DNA of 6,547 nt from NCBI GenBank assembly GCA_022728415.1, contig JAIJJM010000122.1, positions 1-6,547 of the forward strand. Reading direction: 5' to 3'. Below are positions 1 through 5,980 of the stretch, in pieces. The position numbers and the translations under genes were made by a program. Positions within the stretch are counted from its first letter, which is position 1. The number at the start of each line of letters is the position of its first letter. The DNA is from Collinsella sp. (GTDB taxonomy: Bacteria > Actinomycetota > Coriobacteriia > Coriobacteriales > Coriobacteriaceae). The notes under the pieces are model-generated. The model was given only the letters and a program-made list of their open reading frames with translations. It was not told the DNA's origin and did not search any database.

Positions 1-1
1 C

Positions 2-544
2 GATGTTAAGCGCGAACTGGGCGTTCCTGCCGAGTCCTATGTCGTCGGGCACGTCGGGAGGTTCAGTGAGCAGAAGAACCACCTCTTCCTTGTCGATGTT
101 TTTGCTGAAATCGCCCGGAGAAGGCCAGACGCCGTCCTCATTCTCGTCGGCAAAGGCGAGACACGCACGGCCGTTGAGAGGCGCGTTGCCGAGCTCGGAT
201 TGACCGATAGGGTGGTGTTTGCCGGGGTTAGGAGCGATGTCCGCCGTCTCTATTCGGCTATGGACGTCTTCATCTTCCCCTCTGTCTACGAAGGCCTGCC
301 GAACGTCGTCGTCGAGGCGCAGGCAAACGGACTCCCTTGCGTGATTAGCGACTCCATCACACGGGAGGTTGGCATTTGCGAGAACGTCGTTTACAAAAGT
401 CTGGGCGACGCTCTGGACGAATGGGCCGACGCCGCGCTCTCCGCGGATCGCATAGGGTCAAGCGCCAGTGCGAGGGATTTGAAAGGCTCGGGCTATGAAA
501 TCAATTCGGAGCTTCCCGGTTTCGTGAGGCTGGTATTCGGATGA
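2..544 (+). CDS. GT4-family glycosyltransferase, C-terminal part (5' end outside window)
   Basis: The reading frame is open from base 2 to the TGA at 542-544, giving the last 180 residues of a GT-B fold glycosyltransferase. It begins near the inter-domain region with VGHVGRFSEQKNH, the usual start of the nucleotide-sugar-binding domain in GT4 enzymes. A Rossmann-like strand follows (AVLILVGKGE). The donor-binding signature is FPSVYEGLPNVVVEA, with the EX7E pair at fragment residues E97 and E105. Such enzymes transfer a sugar from a nucleotide donor to the growing lipid-linked repeat unit at the inner face of the membrane. Donor and acceptor cannot be read from the sequence. The stop overlaps the next start as ATGA, so the two genes are probably translationally coupled. 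The N-terminal acceptor domain is missing only because the window begins here. Family certain, specificity unknown. Confidence 0.93.
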   Translation, partial: DVKRELGVPAESYVVGHVGRFSEQKNHLFLVDVFAEIARRRPDAVLILVGKGETRTAVERRVAELGLTDRVVFAGVRSDVRRLYSAMDVFIFPSVYEGLPNVVVEAQANGLPCVISDSITREVGICENVVYKSLGDALDEWADAALSADRIGSSASARDLKGSGYEINSELPGFVRLVFG

Positions 545-1629
545 ACTTTATCGAAACATCGCTTTTCTACTTTCTTGTCGTTTTGCTTTCAGCGGCGCTT
601 GCGCGCATGTCGGAAAACGGCAAGAGTAAGGCTGGGCTGGTCGCTGCCGTGGTTCTTCTTACCGCCGTCGGGGGCTTGAGGTCGTATGCGGTTGGGCAGG
701 ATACCCTGGGTTATAAAGAGGGAATCGAGTACTTCTACGCGTATGGGACCACGATGTGGAACCATACGTTCAGCGTTCCGTACGGTGTCTTCACAAGTGC
801 GGTGCTCCATATCTGTAACAATTACTCGTTCTTGCTCGTCGTCGAGTCGCTGATCACCAACGCCTTTTTTGCTTTCAGGCTTTGGGATTTTAGACGAACG
901 GCATCGCTCTCGTTTGCGATGTTCGTCTATACGGCAACGGTGTTCCCGCTGTCTATGTGTCTGACGTGCCAGATGATTGCAGTCTCGCTGGTTTTCTACG
1001 CAACCAGGTTTTTAGAACAGAATAAGCCGTTGCTTTTTTGCGCTTGGTGGGCTGTTGGCGCTCTTTTGCACGCGTCCGCCCTGATAGGGGTCCTATTCCT
1101 CATCTACTACCTATTTTCCAACAAAAGCAAGAGCCGATCGCAGTTCGCCGCGAAGATGCTTGCATCGGTTGCCCTGCTGTTCCTGGCAGCTTATGCGGGC
1201 TCTAAGCTCGTCGACCGGTATGCGCGTTACTCCGTGAACGAATCGAGCATCGGGTTGATGGTTTTTGCGCAGGCGACCGTCCTCGCGATCGCATATTTCG
1301 TCAGCCGCGAAACTGCGAATGTTGCCCCGGTTGAGAGCGACGGAACGTCGCGGCTCAAAGCCAACCGGATGCCGCTCGTGTTTTACGCTTTAGGCATTTT
1401 GGCTTCGGCGTCCTCTTATGTGATTGCCAACGCCGGCCGCATAGCCTATTACTTCACCGTATTAGGCCCCGTGATTTTCGGAGGCTTCGTGAAGGACGCT
1501 CGGAAAATAAAAGCCCGTTTTTGTCTTGGCTGTTTTCTAGTTGTCTGGTTCCTTTTCTACGCCTTTTATGCCTATCTGCTTCATACCGGGCTTGGTATCG
1601 AGTCTTATTCGTTCGTCTGGATGGGGTAA
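541..1629 (+). CDS. EpsG-like polysaccharide polymerase (Wzy role)
   Basis: A 362-residue, very hydrophobic protein with roughly ten membrane segments, the first at about residues 7-22 and the second at about 31-46. Just after the second is GGLRSYAVGQDTLGY, with R47, G52, D54 and Y58. This matches the RS..VG.DT..Y pattern near the start of EpsG-family polymerases. The C-terminus, ending YSFVW plus two residues, also resembles family ends. In known loci EpsG/Wzy proteins join exported lipid-linked repeat units into long polymer at the outer face of the membrane. The flippase downstream and glycosyltransferase upstream fit that role. The start ATG lies within the stop of the preceding gene (ATGA), so translation is probably coupled. 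The protein shows little beyond membrane topology and the N-terminal motif, so the linkage made is unknown. Confidence 0.88.
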   Translation: MNFIETSLFYFLVVLLSAALARMSENGKSKAGLVAAVVLLTAVGGLRSYAVGQDTLGYKEGIEYFYAYGTTMWNHTFSVPYGVFTSAVLHICNNYSFLLVVESLITNAFFAFRLWDFRRTASLSFAMFVYTATVFPLSMCLTCQMIAVSLVFYATRFLEQNKPLLFCAWWAVGALLHASALIGVLFLIYYLFSNKSKSRSQFAAKMLASVALLFLAAYAGSKLVDRYARYSVNESSIGLMVFAQATVLAIAYFVSRETANVAPVESDGTSRLKANRMPLVFYALGILASASSYVIANAGRIAYYFTVLGPVIFGGFVKDARKIKARFCLGCFLVVWFLFYAFYAYLLHTGLGIESYSFVWMG

Positions 1630-1633
1630 ATAG

Positions 1634-1654
1634 TGCCCGAAACCGTTTCGGGCA
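1634..1654 (+). other. Perfect 9-bp hairpin just after the polymerase stop codon
   Basis: TGCCCGAAA (1634-1642) and TTTCGGGCA (1646-1654) are exact reverse complements around a three-base loop CCG, starting four bases after the polymerase stop. No T-run follows on either strand, so it is not a standard intrinsic terminator. It could be a partial attenuator, an mRNA 3'-end stabiliser or a processing site within the operon. The rest of the gap up to 1772 becomes AT-rich and holds no convincing promoter. Confidence 0.55.
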
Positions 1655-1757
1655 TATACGAGCAAAGTCTACGTTGGTGGTTTGCATACGCCCAGGGCTT
1701 GTTCCATGTGTAGCGCAGAGATTTAAAAAGTAAAACGCTTTGTTTAAGCTCGGACTT

Positions 1758-1763
1758 AAGGAA
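1758..1763 (+). promoter_or_regulatory. Ribosome binding site deciding the ATP-grasp gene start
   Basis: AAGGAA ends nine bases before the ATG at 1773, a good Shine-Dalgarno placement. A TTG at 1740 in the same frame has no comparable site upstream. The ATG at 1773 is therefore preferred. Confidence 0.6.
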
Positions 1764-1772
1764 ATTGTATAT

Positions 1773-2720
1773 ATGGAAAGCAAAATTAAAAAATACCTAA
1801 GTGACCCGTGGATGGCCTACTGTGCCTTTACGTCGAAGGGTCTAACGAAATGGGTTTCCGACAGGACGCACCTTCGATTGATGCATCGCGCCAAGTTGGG
1901 CATGTGGCCTAGCATAGACTCGCCGGTGACCTTCACTGAGAAGATGCAGTGGCTGAAGCTTAACGATCACAACCCTGCGTACACGACCATGGTCGACAAG
2001 TACCGCGCTAAGGACCTCATTGCCTCGCGTGTGGGCTCCGAGCACGTGGTCAAGACGTTGGGCGCCTGGAATTCCGCTGATGACATCGATGTGAGTGGGC
2101 TACCGGAGAAGTTCGTACTCAAAACGAACCACGACTGCGGCGGCGTGCTCATCTGCACTGACAAGGGACACTTCGATCTCAACAGTGCCAAGGACTTTTT
2201 TCGGGGTCATTTGAAGCAGAATTATTTTTACGGGTGCAGGGAATGGCCTTACAAGAACGTGAAGCCCGTCGTGTTCGCCGAGGAGTTCTTGGAGAGCGAG
2301 GGCGATAATGCCCGTGATGAAGACGATAACTGGGAAGGCATCGACGAGTTCGACTTCTTCTGCTTTGACGGGGAACCCCGGCTGATTTCTTATTGCCACG
2401 GGGACAAGAACGATTCTGAGAAGAGGTACAACGATTTCTACGACACTGAGTGGAATCTGCTGCCTTTGGCGATGGGATACGCGAGTTCCGAAGAGACGAT
2501 CCCTGCCCCGGAGCAGCTCAGCGAGATGCTCGAGCTATCAAGGAAACTGAGTGACGGTGTACCTTTCTTGAGGGTCGACCTCTTCATCTGCAAGGGGCGC
2601 GTTCTCGTCGGCGAGCTGACTTTCTACCCGTGGGGCGGGTTTACGCCTTTCAGCCCCGCTGAGGCGGAGAGGACGTTGGGGCAAATGGTTTCTTTGCCCC
2701 AACGTGAAAACGAGGAATGA
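1773..2720 (+). CDS. TupA-like ATP-grasp protein of polysaccharide synthesis
   Basis: From ATG 1773 the protein has 315 residues, the usual size for the TupA-like ATP-grasp family (often labelled simply glycosyltransferase). Visible family features are TFTEKMQWLKL (53-63), the Y-x4-DKY region near 70-77, KFVLKTNHDCGG (113-124), REWPYKNVKP (156-165), FDFFCFDGEP (193-202), FLRVDLF (265-271) and GELTFYPWGGF (280-290), with E281 a likely metal/ATP ligand. ATP-grasp enzymes usually form an amide bond through an acyl-phosphate. TupA itself belongs to teichuronopeptide synthesis in an alkaliphilic Bacillus. I infer that this protein attaches an amine, perhaps an amino acid, to a sugar carboxyl group, but no substrate is shown directly. 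Residues about 174-192 form an unusually acidic segment. It sits between polymerase and flippase. Family call strong, reaction uncertain. Confidence 0.87.
   Translation: MESKIKKYLSDPWMAYCAFTSKGLTKWVSDRTHLRLMHRAKLGMWPSIDSPVTFTEKMQWLKLNDHNPAYTTMVDKYRAKDLIASRVGSEHVVKTLGAWNSADDIDVSGLPEKFVLKTNHDCGGVLICTDKGHFDLNSAKDFFRGHLKQNYFYGCREWPYKNVKPVVFAEEFLESEGDNARDEDDNWEGIDEFDFFCFDGEPRLISYCHGDKNDSEKRYNDFYDTEWNLLPLAMGYASSEETIPAPEQLSEMLELSRKLSDGVPFLRVDLFICKGRVLVGELTFYPWGGFTPFSPAEAERTLGQMVSLPQRENEE
2673..2705 (+). repeat. Perfect 13-bp inverted repeat inside the 3' end of the ATP-grasp gene
   Basis: ACGTTGGGGCAAA (2673-2685) is the exact reverse complement of TTTGCCCCAACGT (2693-2705), with a seven-base loop at 2686-2692. 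It lies wholly within codons for the last residues (TLGQ...LPQR), ending 13 bases before the stop codon TGA at 2718-2720. No T-run follows on either strand. The stem should be stable in mRNA and could slow ribosomes, protect a processed 3' end or dampen transcription into the flippase gene. It could also be chance, because the encoded residues fit the protein family. Confidence 0.6.
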
Positions 2721-2803
2721 TGGCAAACGAAAGCTGCATTCAGTGCGTGCGCATGGATAATCAGCCAGTAAGCGCGCTCCGGCGTTTCTTCATGGAGGTT
2801 TAG
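2717..2803 (+). CDS. Possible 28-residue small ORF bridging ATP-grasp and flippase genes
   Basis: ATGATG at 2717-2722 overlaps the upstream TGA (ATGA) and opens a frame of 28 codons to TAG 2801-2803, one base before the flippase ATG. GAGGA at 2712-2716 lies immediately upstream, four bases... effectively three bases before the second ATG (2720), which is close for a ribosome site. The peptide contains a CIQC pair, an ALRRFF stretch and ends MEV. I recognise no family. Its last codons contain the flippase Shine-Dalgarno GGAGG, so translating it would bring ribosomes to the flippase start. It may be a coupling peptide or simply an open spacer of 84 bases, which is short enough to be open by chance. 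Confidence 0.25.
   Translation: MMANESCIQCVRMDNQPVSALRRFFMEV
2794..2798 (+). promoter_or_regulatory. Strong ribosome binding site for the flippase
   Basis: GGAGG lies six bases before the ATG at 2805. No other in-frame start lies just upstream, so this fixes the flippase start. The site is embedded in the last codons of the small ORF at 2717-2803. Confidence 0.75.
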
Positions 2804-2804
2804 T

Positions 2805-4271
2805 ATGTCCGACACAAAAGACCTCCGGGCGAGGTCGGCAAGCGCGGCAAAGTGGTCTCTGGCAACCGAGATTATCGCCAAAATCATCTCGCCTATCTCG
2901 CAGCTCGTCTTAGCGAGGCTGCTGGCGCCAGAGGCGTTTGGCATGGTGGCGACCGTCACCATGGTAGTGAGCTTTGCCGACATGTTCGCGGACGCCGGGT
3001 TCCAGAAGTACCTGGTGCAACACAGCTTCCGAGACAAAAAAGACCTGCATGCCAACGCTAACGTGGCCTTTTGGACGAACTTCGGCATATCGGTGGTCCT
3101 GTGGTGTCTCATTGCCATATTCAACGATCCGGTGGCCACCTTCGTGGGCAATCCGTCGCTGGGCTTTCCCTTGGCCGTGGCCTGCCTCTCTCTCCCGTTG
3201 ACGTCGTTTTCGAGCATTCAGATGGCGTTGTTCCACCGTAATCTCGATTTCAAGTCGCTTATGCCGGTGAGACTGACGTCGACCTTACTTAACTTCGGCT
3301 CGACGCTTGTACTGGCGTTTATGGGATTTGGTTACTGGTCGCTTATCGTTGGCACTTTGGCGGCGAATATTGTAAATGCAGTGGGGCTGACTCTGCTGTC
3401 TGAGTGGAAGCCGCGTTTTTTCTACTCCTTCAACATGCTGAAGGCTATGTTCTCATTCAGCGGATGGACGCTTTTGGAGTCGTTCACCATATGGCTTTCC
3501 TCTTGGGCGGGCACCTTTATCGTGGGGCATTTCCTGGGTGCGGCTGAGTTGGGATATTACAAGACGCCAGTCACCTTTGTGAGCGGGTGCTTCGGGATTA
3601 TCACGAACGCTACGACGCCCATCTTGTTCTCGTCACTTTCGCGCCTTCAGTTTGATCGGGAAGAATACGTTGCTTATCTGCGACGCTTCCAGTTCATGGT
3701 GGCATTGTTCCTGTTGCCGTTGTCTGCGGGTATCTTCGTATTCCGCGAGCCTTTGGTGGCCCTGTTGCTCGGCGATCAGTGGGGCGAGGCGACGCTCATG
3801 TTCGGGTTGTATGGGCTGGTGCAGGGGCCGATGGTGCTGCTCTCATACTACAGCAGCGAGATGTATCGCTCTCTTGGTAAACCGCGCGTGTCTACGCTTG
3901 TGCAGGTGATGTACCTCGTGTTGATGACGCCGCTTATGACCGTGGCGGCTATGCAAGGGTTCGATGCCGTCGTGTGGGCTGATGCGGGATTGAGAATCCT
4001 TTTGATTGCTATCAACCAAGTGGTCACATATTTCGTGGTTGGCCTTTCGTTTGGGCGCACTATGTTGTCGCTCAAGGAGCCCATTTTCTGCACATCGATG
4101 ATGTGCGCATTTGCATGGGTGACGTATGGACTCGCATCTAGCAACTGGCTTGGCGTCGGGTTGGACATTGTAGGGTGCGTCGTTGTCTATTTCGCGATTT
4201 GCTTTGCTTTGCCCAAGAGTAGGAGGGTGCTGCTGAAGCTGGTCAAGGGCGGCGGCTTTAAAACGTTTTGA
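2805..4271 (+). CDS. Wzx-type polysaccharide flippase (MOP superfamily)
   Basis: A 488-residue protein made of about twelve to fourteen hydrophobic segments, the usual length and architecture for WzxC/PST-type oligosaccharide transporters of the MOP exporter superfamily. The N-terminus is diagnostic: a short polar lead, then a first helix with IISPISQLVLARLLAPEAFG (residues 27-46), followed by MVATVTMVVSFADMFADAGF. The LARLLAP-x-x-FG sequence is conserved in this family. Such proteins move lipid-linked repeat units from the inner to the outer face of the cytoplasmic membrane, using ion gradients where studied. The EpsG-like polymerase upstream is its expected partner. GGAGG six bases upstream supports the ATG. 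The substrate cannot be deduced from sequence alone. The gene ends in AAAACGTTTTGA, whose ten-base palindrome (4260-4269) is not a terminator. Confidence 0.93.
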   Translation: MSDTKDLRARSASAAKWSLATEIIAKIISPISQLVLARLLAPEAFGMVATVTMVVSFADMFADAGFQKYLVQHSFRDKKDLHANANVAFWTNFGISVVLWCLIAIFNDPVATFVGNPSLGFPLAVACLSLPLTSFSSIQMALFHRNLDFKSLMPVRLTSTLLNFGSTLVLAFMGFGYWSLIVGTLAANIVNAVGLTLLSEWKPRFFYSFNMLKAMFSFSGWTLLESFTIWLSSWAGTFIVGHFLGAAELGYYKTPVTFVSGCFGIITNATTPILFSSLSRLQFDREEYVAYLRRFQFMVALFLLPLSAGIFVFREPLVALLLGDQWGEATLMFGLYGLVQGPMVLLSYYSSEMYRSLGKPRVSTLVQVMYLVLMTPLMTVAAMQGFDAVVWADAGLRILLIAINQVVTYFVVGLSFGRTMLSLKEPIFCTSMMCAFAWVTYGLASSNWLGVGLDIVGCVVVYFAICFALPKSRRVLLKLVKGGGFKTF

Positions 4272-4337
4272 GGTCTGTAATTAACTTGTTGGGAGTTCCC
4301 TCTCAGGACTTCCTTAAAACGAAAGAGTGGGGTATAT

Positions 4338-5378
4338 ATGCAGGATAGAAAAGTCCTCGTCACTGGCGCCGCCGGCTTCATCGGGGCGTTTCTGGTGAAG
4401 CGGCTGCTCGAAACCACCGACGACGCGATCATCGGTCTGGACAACGTGAACAGCTACTACGACCCTGGCATCAAGGAGGCTCGCCTGCGAATGCTGGCGG
4501 AGGTGGACAAGGCGGGGCGTTTCGCCTTCGTGCGCGGCGACCTGTGCGATGCCGCGTTGATAGAGCGCCTGTTCGCTGAGAACGGCTTCGACGTTGTGGT
4601 GAACTTGGCCGCCCAGGCGGGTGTGCGGTATTCCATTGAGAACCCGAGGGCTTACATCGACTCGAACCTGATTGGATTCTTTAACATTTTGGAAGGATGC
4701 CGTCATCACCCGGTGAAGCACCTGGTGTACGCGAGTTCGAGTTCGGTTTATGGCGGCAACGAGAAGGTTCCCTTCAGCGAGGAGGACCGCGTAGACTCCC
4801 CCGTGAGTTTGTATGCTGCCACCAAGAAGAGCAATGAACTCATGGCCGCGGCCTACTCCAAGCTCTACTCCATCCCGGCCACGGGTCTGCGCTTCTTTAC
4901 GGTGTACGGGCCCATGGGAAGGCCCGACATGGCGTACTTCGGCTTCACCGAGAAGTTGCGTCGTGGCGATACGATTAAGATTTTCAACATGGGCGATTGT
5001 AAGCGCGACTTTACGTACGTGGACGATATTGTGGAGGGCGTGCGCAGGGTCATGGACGGCGCTCCTGAGGTCAAGATCGGTGCTGATGGTTTGCCAATTG
5101 CCGCTCATCGCGTGTATAACATCGGCAATTCGAATCCCGAGAACCTGCTGGACTTCGTGGACACCCTGCAGCGTGTGCTGGTTGAGGAGGGCGTGCTCCC
5201 CGCCGATTACGATTTCGAGGCGCATAAGCAGCTCGTTCCTATGCAGCCTGGTGACGTGCCTGTAACCTATGCGGATACTGGCGCCTTGGAGCGCGATTTT
5301 GGTTACAAACCCGCAACGCCGCTCGAGGACGGTCTTCGTGAATTCGCGAAGTGGTATCGCGAGTTCTACGGGAATTAG
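4338..5378 (+). CDS. UDP-glucuronate 4-epimerase (extended SDR)
   Basis: A 346-residue cytosolic enzyme of the extended short-chain dehydrogenase family that interconverts UDP-glucuronate and UDP-galacturonate using bound NAD. The dinucleotide-binding motif TGAAGFIG is at residues 9-16, with D35 at the end of the second strand. The active site shows the Ser triad region (ASSSSVYG, 132-139) and the catalytic Y159-x3-K163. Subfamily signatures separate it from GalE and dTDP-glucose dehydratases: NSYYD (38-42), AGVRYSIENPRAYIDSN (94-110), YAATKKSNELM (159-169) and GPMGRPDMA (191-199). Related enzymes usually have W where M193 stands. There is no N-terminal membrane anchor, as in bacterial CapI-like forms. 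The 66-base gap after the flippase shows no clear terminator, and the ribosome site before the ATG (GAGTGGGG, 4325-4332) is imperfect. It supplies a carboxylated sugar donor for the locus. Confidence in the activity is high. Confidence 0.93.
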   Translation: MQDRKVLVTGAAGFIGAFLVKRLLETTDDAIIGLDNVNSYYDPGIKEARLRMLAEVDKAGRFAFVRGDLCDAALIERLFAENGFDVVVNLAAQAGVRYSIENPRAYIDSNLIGFFNILEGCRHHPVKHLVYASSSSVYGGNEKVPFSEEDRVDSPVSLYAATKKSNELMAAAYSKLYSIPATGLRFFTVYGPMGRPDMAYFGFTEKLRRGDTIKIFNMGDCKRDFTYVDDIVEGVRRVMDGAPEVKIGADGLPIAAHRVYNIGNSNPENLLDFVDTLQRVLVEEGVLPADYDFEAHKQLVPMQPGDVPVTYADTGALERDFGYKPATPLEDGLREFAKWYREFYGN

Positions 5379-5391
5379 CTGGGTGATAGCA

Positions 5392-5901
5392 ATGTCGAAT
5401 GTATACAGCAGTGACCGTATTCGCTTTGGGGGGGGGTCTATTCTCTCAAACCATGCTTTGAGGTTTGTTTGGCTACTTCGAAAGTGCCAGAATTCGCACA
5501 ATCCTTTATGGCATCTTTTTCGAAAGAGGATGGCTTGCAAATATGGTCTCGAGATCGCGCCTGCCACCTCGATTGGCGAAGGCTTGTATCTGGGTCACGC
5601 TTTTGGCATTACGGTAAACCCGAATGCCGTTATCGGTCGCAACTGCAATATGCACAAAGGTGTGACAATTGGTCGGGAAAACCGCGGCAAACGAAAAGGT
5701 GCGCCTGTTCTTGGCGATTGCGTTTGGCTTGGTGTCAACTCAACTATTGTTGGTGGCGTTCGTTTAGGCAACGACGTTCTCGTTGCACCGAACACTTATG
5801 TTAACTGCGACGTACCAAGCCATTCGATTGTGATTGGGCACCCATGCAAAATCATTTCTCGAGATGGGGCAACAGACGAATATATAAACAACAGGGTCTG
5901 A
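5392..5901 (+). CDS. Serine-acetyltransferase-type hexapeptide acetyltransferase with a poly-G tract
   Basis: A 169-residue protein with a short helical N-terminus and a left-handed beta-helix built from hexapeptide repeats, from about residue 54 (IAPATSIGEGLYLGH) to about 150 (SIVIGHP). It resembles CysE-type acetyl-CoA O-acetyltransferases but lacks their long N-terminal domain, as usual for copies in polysaccharide loci. H69 in LGHAFGI matches the CysE catalytic histidine. The position of the second CysE histidine (RHP in CysE) reads GAP here (103-105), which argues against free serine as acceptor. I infer acetylation of a sugar or substituent in the repeat unit. ATG 5392 lies 13 bases after the epimerase stop, with GGGTGAT at 5381-5387 as ribosome site. 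The frame also extends upstream to 5269, but that overlaps the epimerase. Codons 13-15 are nine consecutive G, a likely phase switch, currently in frame because the residues on both sides fit the family. Confidence 0.85.
   Translation: MSNVYSSDRIRFGGGSILSNHALRFVWLLRKCQNSHNPLWHLFRKRMACKYGLEIAPATSIGEGLYLGHAFGITVNPNAVIGRNCNMHKGVTIGRENRGKRKGAPVLGDCVWLGVNSTIVGGVRLGNDVLVAPNTYVNCDVPSHSIVIGHPCKIISRDGATDEYINNRV
5428..5436 (+). repeat. Homopolymer of nine G within the acetyltransferase N-terminus
   Basis: Nine uninterrupted G encode Gly13-Gly15. Runs of this length are prone to slipped-strand mispairing. With eight G the frame would stop at TGA 5459-5461 after 22 residues. With ten G it would leave the acetyltransferase frame before the beta-helix and end at TAA 5802-5804. 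The position, early in the gene before the catalytic domain, is typical of contingency genes. Confidence 0.9.
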
Positions 5902-5939
5902 ATAATAAAATCGGTTTTACATGTCTTATCCAGGATAGA

Positions 5940-5949
5940 GGGGGGGGGG
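5940..5949 (+). repeat. Homopolymer of ten G, intergenic
   Basis: Ten consecutive G lie 38 bases after the acetyltransferase stop and 319 bases before the next ATG. The tract is outside any recognised gene. It could vary in length like the first tract, affecting mRNA 3'-end structure or an unrecognised promoter. A TTTACA at 5916-5921 resembles a -35 element but no -10 lies at the right distance. Confidence 0.85.
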
Positions 5950-5956
5950 ATCGTCT

Positions 5957-5980
5957 TCGCTAATTACAGCGAGTTAGCGA
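5957..5980 (+). other. 7-bp hairpin just after the intergenic G tract
   Basis: TCGCTAA (5957-5963) pairs exactly with TTAGCGA (5974-5980) around a ten-base loop. No T-run follows, so termination is doubtful. It lies seven bases after the ten-G run and could be part of the 3' structure of the operon transcript. Confidence 0.35.

Noticed and set aside
3..203. Open frame near the window start in the frame beside the glycosyltransferase
   Set aside because: The glycosyltransferase frame is open from base 2 and shows clear GT4 motifs. This frame is a low-complexity shadow.
1633..1713. In-frame continuation of the polymerase after its TAA
   Set aside because: The frame stays open for about 26 codons after the stop, but the polymerase already ends at a family-like C-terminus and nothing suggests readthrough.
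1740..1772. Longer start (TTG at 1740) for the ATP-grasp gene
   Set aside because: It is a TTG without a good ribosome site, while ATG 1773 has AAGGAA at proper spacing and gives a family-like N-terminus.
5269..5391. Longer N-terminus for the acetyltransferase from 5269 (or GTG 5383)
   Set aside because: The 5269 start lies deep inside the epimerase gene, and the added residues are a shadow of its codons. ATG 5392 has GGGTGAT just upstream. GTG 5383 would sit within that site.
4314..5567. 417-residue open frame on the minus strand
   Set aside because: It is antisense to the whole epimerase gene and the start of the acetyltransferase. It has no recognisable domain and is explained by codon bias of the sense genes.
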